Both the position numbers and the translations under genes were made by a program. A stretch of DNA of 19,810 bases from an uncultured Bacillaceae bacterium (lineage in GTDB: Bacteria; Bacillota; Bacilli; Bacillales; Amphibacillaceae), in the NCBI GenBank assembly GCA_945639745.1, contig CALZEK010000005.1:1-19810 (forward strand). The letters are read 5' to 3'. The notes under the pieces are model-generated. The model was given only the letters and a program-made list of their open reading frames with translations. It was not told the DNA's origin and did not search any database. Positions 16,081 to 19,810 of this stretch are shown piece after piece. Position 1 is the stretch's first letter. Each line of letters begins with the position of its first letter.

Positions 16081-16971
16081 ATGGTGAAATTAGGATCTCA
16101 TGTTTCAATGAGTGGTAAAAAAATGTTATTAGGTTCGAGTGAAGATGCAGCTTCTTATGGCGCAAATACATTTATGATTTATACAGGTGCACCTCAAAAT
16201 ACACGTCGACGTCCCATTGATGAATTAAATATTGAAGCAGGACAAGCTCATATGGAAGAACATGGTATGAGTGATATTATCGTGCATGCACCCTATATTA
16301 TTAATATTGCTAATACAACAAAACCAGCAACTTTTGAGTTGGGTGTTGAATTTTTAACATCTGAAATCGAAAGAACTGACAGTCTTGGTGCAAAGCAAAT
16401 TGTTCTTCATCCCGGTGCTCATGTTGGTGCGGGTGTTGAAAAAGGAACTGCACGAATTATTGAAGGATTAAATGAAGTTCTTCATAAAGATCAAACAGTT
16501 AATATTGCCCTTGAAACAATGGCGGGAAAAGGTACTGAAATTGGTCGTTCATTTGATGAAATTGCTCGAATTATTGATGGCGTACATTATAATGATAAAT
16601 TAACTGTTTGCCTTGATACGTGTCATATTCATGATGCAGGCTATGATATCGTTTCTGATTTTGATGGTGTGTTAACTGAATTTGATAAAATTGTAGGTCT
16701 AGATCGCATTCAAGTAATTCATGTCAATGACAGTAAAAACGAACGTGGCGCAAGTAAAGACCGTCATGAAAATATTGGTTTTGGTCATATTGGCTTTGAT
16801 CCACTGAATTATATTGTTCATCTTGATACATTTAAAGATATTCCTAAAATATTAGAAACACCTTTTGTGGGAGAGGAAAAAAATAATAAAAAACCTCCTT
16901 ACAAAGAAGAGATTGCTATGTTAAAATCAAAGCAATTCAATGAAAATTTATTAGAATTAATTATGAAATAA
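16081..16971 (+). CDS. nfo: Endonuclease IV (Nfo)
   Basis: This 296-residue AP endonuclease of the TIM-barrel, three-zinc type cleaves DNA 5' of abasic sites in base excision repair. The zinc ligands can be followed along the protein: VHAPY (about residue 68), [11 protein letters not shown] (about 108), ALETMAGKG (about 144), [13 protein letters not shown] (about 178), VIHVNDSKN (about 215), [11 protein letters not shown] (about 228) and ILETP (about 260). The N-terminal [11 protein letters not shown] is the usual start. ATG 16081 has GAGGTGA at 16069-16075. The gene is immediately downstream of cshB, as in Bacillus and Staphylococcus, and a strong terminator ends the unit. Confidence 0.97.
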   Translation: MVKLGSHVSMSGKKMLLGSSEDAASYGANTFMIYTGAPQNTRRRPIDELNIEAGQAHMEEHGMSDIIVHAPYIINIANTTKPATFELGVEFLTSEIERTDSLGAKQIVLHPGAHVGAGVEKGTARIIEGLNEVLHKDQTVNIALETMAGKGTEIGRSFDEIARIIDGVHYNDKLTVCLDTCHIHDAGYDIVSDFDGVLTEFDKIVGLDRIQVIHVNDSKNERGASKDRHENIGFGHIGFDPLNYIVHLDTFKDIPKILETPFVGEEKNNKKPPYKEEIAMLKSKQFNENLLELIMK

Positions 16972-16975
16972 TCCT

Positions 16976-17014
16976 AAAAGCTATAATTAGTATAAGACTA
17001 ACTATAGCTTTTTT
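16976..17014 (+). terminator. Intrinsic terminator after nfo
   Basis: The stem pairs 16980-16985 with 17003-17008 and 16987-16991 with 16997-17001. There is one A-C mismatch and a 5-base loop. Six T residues follow (17009-17014), matched by the AAAA before the stem. It begins five bases after the nfo stop codon. Confidence 0.9.
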
Positions 17015-17048
17015 GCTATTTTGATTGTAAATGTAAAGGAGTGGTTAA

Positions 17049-17693
17049 ATGAATGAACTTATGCAATTATCAGTGATGAGTTTAGTTATTGTTGGTCTGG
17101 GTACAATGTTTTTAATCGGTGAAGTACTTGTTAATATGCGTGGTGTTTTTGCTTTATTAGGTATATTTTTCATGACCTTATTCTTTTATACACATATACC
17201 TGATGTGAGTATGATTATAATTATGTTTATTATTTATTTGGTAGGTCTCATATTAATTGTTATTGATGGAAAAGTTTTAAATGATGGTACATTAACAACC
17301 TTGGGAATAGTTAGTATGATTGTTTCCGTTTCACTTGCAGCACCTAATTTAGCAGCAGGAATTTATTCAGTGATTGGCATTGTTATTGGTGCAGCTTTGT
17401 CATTGACATTTTTAAAGCTGTTTAAGAAAAGAGAAATGTGGGGCAAGCTTGCTTTAAGAGATCGTTTAACAACAGAAGAGGGTTATACTACATTAACTGA
17501 AGAATATACACAATTAATCGGTCAAACAGGGGTTACTTTAACTGATTTGCGTCCCTCAGGTACTGTAAAAATAAAAGATAAAGAATATAGTGCTATTTCA
17601 ACTGGAAACTGGGTTCATAAAAATGAAAAGATACATGTGATTGATGTTGACGGAACAAGAGTACAAGTTGAATTAATCAATGAATCTAAATGA
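17049..17693 (+). CDS. NfeD-like membrane protein (short form)
   Basis: This 214-residue protein has about four or five membrane segments (roughly residues 8-28, 31-48, 53-73, 80-95 and 100-122). A soluble C-terminal domain (about 145-212) has the NfeD OB-fold pattern: LIGQTGVTLTDLRPSGTVKI, KEYSAISTGNWVHKNEKI, then VIDVDGTRVQVEL. NfeD proteins usually partner flotillin/stomatin proteins; in Bacillales yqeZ (nfeD) sits beside floA. This copy lacks the N-terminal ClpP-like protease domain of long NfeD proteins and lies 17 kb from floA, so a separate yqeZ may exist upstream. ATG 17049 has TAAAGGAG (17034-17041). I found no clear promoter between the nfo terminator and this gene. Function is inferred from the domain only. 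Confidence 0.85.
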   Translation: MNELMQLSVMSLVIVGLGTMFLIGEVLVNMRGVFALLGIFFMTLFFYTHIPDVSMIIIMFIIYLVGLILIVIDGKVLNDGTLTTLGIVSMIVSVSLAAPNLAAGIYSVIGIVIGAALSLTFLKLFKKREMWGKLALRDRLTTEEGYTTLTEEYTQLIGQTGVTLTDLRPSGTVKIKDKEYSAISTGNWVHKNEKIHVIDVDGTRVQVELINESK

Positions 17694-17734
17694 TTGTAAA
17701 TTTAATGTAAATTATTAAAAATATCCTTTACATT
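17685..17734. promoter_or_regulatory. Pho-box-like TGTAAA/TTTACA repeats before the phosphate transporter-family gene
   Basis: TCTAAA (17685-17690), TGTAAA (17695-17700) and TGTAAA (17706-17711) repeat with 10- and 11-bp steps. On the other strand they read TTTACA, like the B. subtilis PhoP-box hexamer TT(A/T)ACA. A further TTTACA on the + strand (17727-17732) forms an 8-bp inverted repeat with 17704-17711. No binding has been shown; the link to PhoP is an inference. Confidence 0.4.
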
Positions 17735-17755
17735 TATATGAATATTATTAATAAT
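17727..17755 (+). promoter_or_regulatory. Probable promoter of the Na/Pi-cotransporter-family gene
   Basis: TTTACA (17727-17732) and AATAAT (17750-17755) are 17 bp apart, each with five of six consensus bases. The expected start is near 17762, leaving a leader of about 50 bases before TTG 17812. Confidence 0.55.
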
Positions 17756-17811
17756 AGAGTTGGAATGAATGATTATATACATAAAAAACAATTAGTGGGG
17801 TTGATATTCAA

Positions 17812-19443
17812 TTGGAATTAGACATACAGACACTTATCTTTAATTTTGTTGGTGGTTTAGGTATATTTCTCCTTGGGATTAAATATATGGGCGATGGTTT
17901 ACAAAAAACAGCCGGAGATAGGTTACGTGATATTTTAGATAAATTTACAAGTAATCCATTTTTAGGCGTGCTTTCAGGAATTATCGTCACAATATTAATT
18001 CAAAGTAGTTCTGGAACAACAGTTTTAACTGTAGCCTTTGTTAACGCCGGATTTATGTCACTTAGACAAGCAATTGGTGTTATTATGGGGGCTAACATTG
18101 GAACAACAGTAACCGCCTTTATTATTGGTTTTGATATAGGTGAGTATTCTTTACCAATTATGGCCATTGGTAGTTTCATGTTATTCTTTTTCGACAAAGA
18201 AAAAGTTAATGCACTCGGTCAAGCAGTCTTTGGATTTGGTTCATTATTCTTTGGACTTGATTTAATGAGTTCTGCAATGAAACCATTAAGCGGATTAGAT
18301 GCATTCCATGAATTAACATTAGATATGAGTACAAATCCAATTTTAGGTGTTGTAATTGGAACAGTTCTTACATTAGTCGTCCAGAGTTCAAGTGCGACAA
18401 TTGGTATTTTACAAGGACTATACGGTGAAGGTGCCATGTCTCTACAAGCAGCAGTTCCTGTCTTATTCGGAGATAATATTGGAACGACGATTACTGCAAT
18501 TCTTGCTGCATTAGGTGCATCTGTAGCTGCTAAAAGAGCAGCATTTACACATATTATCTTTAACTTACTCGGAGCAGCGATCTTTTTAATCTTGTTAACC
18601 CCATTTATTGGTTTTGTGGAGTATTTACAAACTCAACTCAATTTGAATCCACAAATGACAATTGCATTTGCACATGGTAGTTTTAACATTATTAACACAG
18701 TCATTCAATTCCCGTTCATTGGTTTACTGGCATGGATAGTCGTTAAAATGATTCCTGGTGAAGAAGTGATGGTTGAATATAAACCACAACATTTAGATCC
18801 AATCTTCATTCAGCAATCATCAACTGTGGCTTTAGCACAAGCTAAATCAGAAATTATTCGTATGGGTGAATATGCTGTTCAAGGATTAGAAGAAACTAAT
18901 CAGTATATTACAACTGAAAATCCGAAGCACTCCGAATTAGCAATTCAAATCGAAGGAGCCCTAAACAATTTAGATAGGGCAATCACTGATTATCTTGTTA
19001 CAATTGCTGGTCGAACAATGTCTGAAGCGGATAGTTCTAAACACACAGCATTAATGGATACAGTGAGAGATGTTGAACGGATAGGGGACCACTTTGAAAA
19101 TATTATTGAGTTAGTTGATTATAAAATTTCAAATAAAATCCTCTTAACTGAAGATGCACATGAAGATTTAACAACAATGTTTGATTTAACAATTGCTACG
19201 GTTGCTCAAGCGGTAAAAGCATTAGAAACAATGGATAGAGAAGAAGCGATGGTCGTTATCCAAAAAGAAGATCAAATTGACAAAATGGAACGTGCATATA
19301 GAAAGAAACATATTATTAGAATGAACGAATCAAGATGTACAGGTTCTGCAGGAATCGTTTTTGTCGATATGTTAAGTAATTTAGAACGTATTGGAGACCA
19401 TGCGGTTAACATAGCAGAAGAAGTTTTAGGAAAAAAAGCGTAA
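17812..19443 (+). CDS. Na+/phosphate cotransporter-family protein with PhoU-like domain (YqeW-like)
   Basis: This 543-residue inner-membrane protein is of the PNaS family. The two inverted cotransporter repeats carry the hallmark QSSS sequences: ILIQSSSGTTVLTVAFVNAG (about residues 60-80) and VVQSSSATIGIL (about 189). Each is followed by the GANIGTT / GDNIGTT motif. About eight or nine hydrophobic segments fill residues 5-320. The soluble C-terminal part (about 340-543) is PhoU-like and contains two copies of the E/L-ERIGDH metal-binding motif (VERIGDHFENI and LERIGDHAVNI). Such proteins import phosphate with sodium or, as proposed, help keep phosphate balance. The start is TTG 17812 with GGGGT at 17797-17801; no ATG lies close by. 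The promoter region upstream shows Pho-box-like repeats. Substrate specificity is inferred from the family. Confidence 0.92.
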   Translation: MELDIQTLIFNFVGGLGIFLLGIKYMGDGLQKTAGDRLRDILDKFTSNPFLGVLSGIIVTILIQSSSGTTVLTVAFVNAGFMSLRQAIGVIMGANIGTTVTAFIIGFDIGEYSLPIMAIGSFMLFFFDKEKVNALGQAVFGFGSLFFGLDLMSSAMKPLSGLDAFHELTLDMSTNPILGVVIGTVLTLVVQSSSATIGILQGLYGEGAMSLQAAVPVLFGDNIGTTITAILAALGASVAAKRAAFTHIIFNLLGAAIFLILLTPFIGFVEYLQTQLNLNPQMTIAFAHGSFNIINTVIQFPFIGLLAWIVVKMIPGEEVMVEYKPQHLDPIFIQQSSTVALAQAKSEIIRMGEYAVQGLEETNQYITTENPKHSELAIQIEGALNNLDRAITDYLVTIAGRTMSEADSSKHTALMDTVRDVERIGDHFENIIELVDYKISNKILLTEDAHEDLTTMFDLTIATVAQAVKALETMDREEAMVVIQKEDQIDKMERAYRKKHIIRMNESRCTGSAGIVFVDMLSNLERIGDHAVNIAEEVLGKKA

Positions 19444-19545
19444 TAATATTTGCATTCATTAAAAATAAATGCTATATTAATTACTGTTGTTAACAAAAGC
19501 TAATTCAAACAATAATGTCTTTAAAACAACAAAAAATCATATCTG

Positions 19546-19574
19546 TTGACAAAGAAAATAAAGTATAGTAAATT
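19546..19574 (+). promoter_or_regulatory. Promoter of the tRNA operon
   Basis: A perfect TTGACA (19546-19551) is followed at 17-bp spacing by TAAATT (19569-19574). The expected start is near 19581, about 97 bases before mature tRNA-Asn. A consensus -35 box is typical of stable-RNA promoters. Confidence 0.65.
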
Positions 19575-19632
19575 AGTACTTGTCGCTAAAATAATATATT
19601 AATAAACATACAAACAACATTTATTATTAAGG

Positions 19633-19664
19633 ATCACCCTTTATAATCAACTGTAAAGGGTGAT
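19633..19664 (+). other. Strong hairpin in the tRNA operon 5' leader
   Basis: A perfect 11-bp stem (19633-19643 with 19654-19664, including CACCCTTT/AAAGGGTG) can be extended by a T-G and an A-T pair to 13 bp with a 6-base loop. There is no T-tract after it, so it is probably not a terminator. It ends 13 bases before the 5' end of tRNA-Asn. Confidence 0.6.
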
Positions 19665-19677
19665 ACTTACTTAATAT

Positions 19678-19752
19678 TCCGCAGTAGCTCAGTGGTAGAG
19701 CAATCGGCTGTTAACCGATCGGTCGTAGGTTCGAATCCTACCTGCGGAGCCA
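19678..19752 (+). tRNA. tRNA-Asn (GTT)
   Basis: The complete 75-base cloverleaf includes an encoded CCA (19750-19752). The acceptor stem pairs 19678-19684 with 19742-19748 and the discriminator is G. The anticodon stem ATCGG/CCGAT (19703-19707/19715-19719) encloses anticodon GTT at 19710-19712, reading AAC/AAU. The T-arm contains GGTTCGAATCC. It is the first gene of a tRNA cluster; tRNA-Met follows after four bases. Confidence 0.98.
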
Positions 19753-19756
19753 TAAT

Positions 19757-19810
19757 GGCGGTGTAGCTCAGCTGGCTAGAGCGTTCGGTTCATACCCGAA
19801 AGGTCGTGGG
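19757..19810 (+). tRNA. tRNA-Met (CAT), elongator type, truncated by the window end
   Basis: The first 54 bases are present, starting GGCGGTG for the acceptor stem. The D-arm is TAGCTCAGCTGGCTAGAGC. The anticodon stem TTCGG/CCGAA (19784-19788/19796-19800) surrounds anticodon CAT at 19791-19793. The GGCGGTG acceptor strand matches Bacillus elongator tRNA-Met rather than initiator tRNA (CGCGGGG) or the lysidine-modified tRNA-Ile. The T-loop and 3' acceptor strand are outside the window. Confidence 0.95.

Larger units (their letters stand above)
19444..19677. other. Intergenic region between the transporter gene and the tRNA operon
   Basis: This AT-rich 234-base stretch has no credible ORF. It contains only a very weak 5-bp hairpin after the transporter stop codon (19452-19456/19468-19472), not a convincing terminator. 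It also holds a good stable-RNA promoter with its -35 box at 19546 and a strong hairpin at 19633-19664. A possible extra upstream promoter, TTAACA (19490-19495) with TAATGT (19513-19518), is weak. Confidence 0.6.

Noticed and set aside
17801..17803. TTG at 17801 as a start for the transporter gene
   Set aside because: It is not in frame with the transporter ORF (11 bases upstream of TTG 17812).
19452..19472. Possible terminator after the Na/Pi-family gene
   Set aside because: Only five base pairs (GCATT/AATGC) with an 11-base loop and no T-tract; too weak to call.
1..19810. Mobile elements, CRISPR arrays, prophage or defence systems
   Set aside because: No transposase, integrase, regularly spaced repeats or defence-type domains are seen; the genes are co-oriented housekeeping genes in a conserved order.

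Overview
The window is AT-rich chromosomal DNA from a low-G+C Gram-positive bacterium of the order Bacillales. Every protein gene and both tRNAs lie on the + strand. Most genes have strong AGGAGG-like ribosome binding sites. TTG and GTG starts are common, and sigma-A style promoters and intrinsic terminators are easy to read. The gene order floA - hypothetical - phoH - ybeY - dgkA - era - recO - glycyl-tRNA synthetase - ccpN - ppsR - dnaG - rpoD - trmK - nif3-like - cshB - nfo is the conserved Bacillales housekeeping block. Compared with Bacillus subtilis it lacks yqfC/yqfD (sporulation), pgpH (c-di-AMP phosphodiesterase) and cdd at their usual places. In that respect it resembles the Staphylococcus arrangement. 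It differs from Staphylococcus in having a two-subunit glycyl-tRNA synthetase (glyQ + glyS) and a cytochrome c550 gene. I infer a non-sporulating or weakly sporulating, respiring member of Bacillaceae or a Staphylococcaceae relative; the genus cannot be fixed from the window.

Layout. 1-925: the C-terminal end of the flotillin floA, a membrane-anchored protein of unknown function, and a strong terminator. 933-4485: a tightly packed cluster phoH-ybeY-dgkA-era-recO (RNA maturation, ribosome assembly, lipid carrier phosphorylation, recombination). 4490-7682: a promoter, a glycine T-box riboswitch and glyQS. 7739-9261: ccpN and ppsR, the pair that controls gluconeogenesis and pyruvate phosphate dikinase. 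9254-12312: a promoter followed by dnaG and rpoD, the core of the macromolecular synthesis operon. 12362-12854: a cytochrome c550 gene as its own promoter-terminator unit. 12885-17014: trmK, nif3-like, cshB and nfo (tRNA modification, metal-binding protein, RNA helicase, DNA repair), closed by a terminator. 17049-19443: a short NfeD-like membrane protein and a Na+/phosphate cotransporter-family protein with a PhoU-like tail. 19546-end: a stable-RNA promoter, a hairpin, tRNA-Asn and the start of tRNA-Met.

No mobile element, CRISPR array, prophage or toxin-antitoxin pair is visible, and I see no clearly new multi-gene system. The points worth a second look are small. An 11-bp perfect inverted repeat brackets the -10 box of the cytochrome c promoter. 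Pho-box-like TGTAAA repeats lie upstream of the phosphate-transporter-family gene. A near-consensus promoter has its -35 box starting on the rpoD start codon. A perfect hairpin sits between the tRNA promoter and tRNA-Asn. The other leads are the uncharacterised membrane protein after floA and the missing pgpH, yqfCD and cdd genes.
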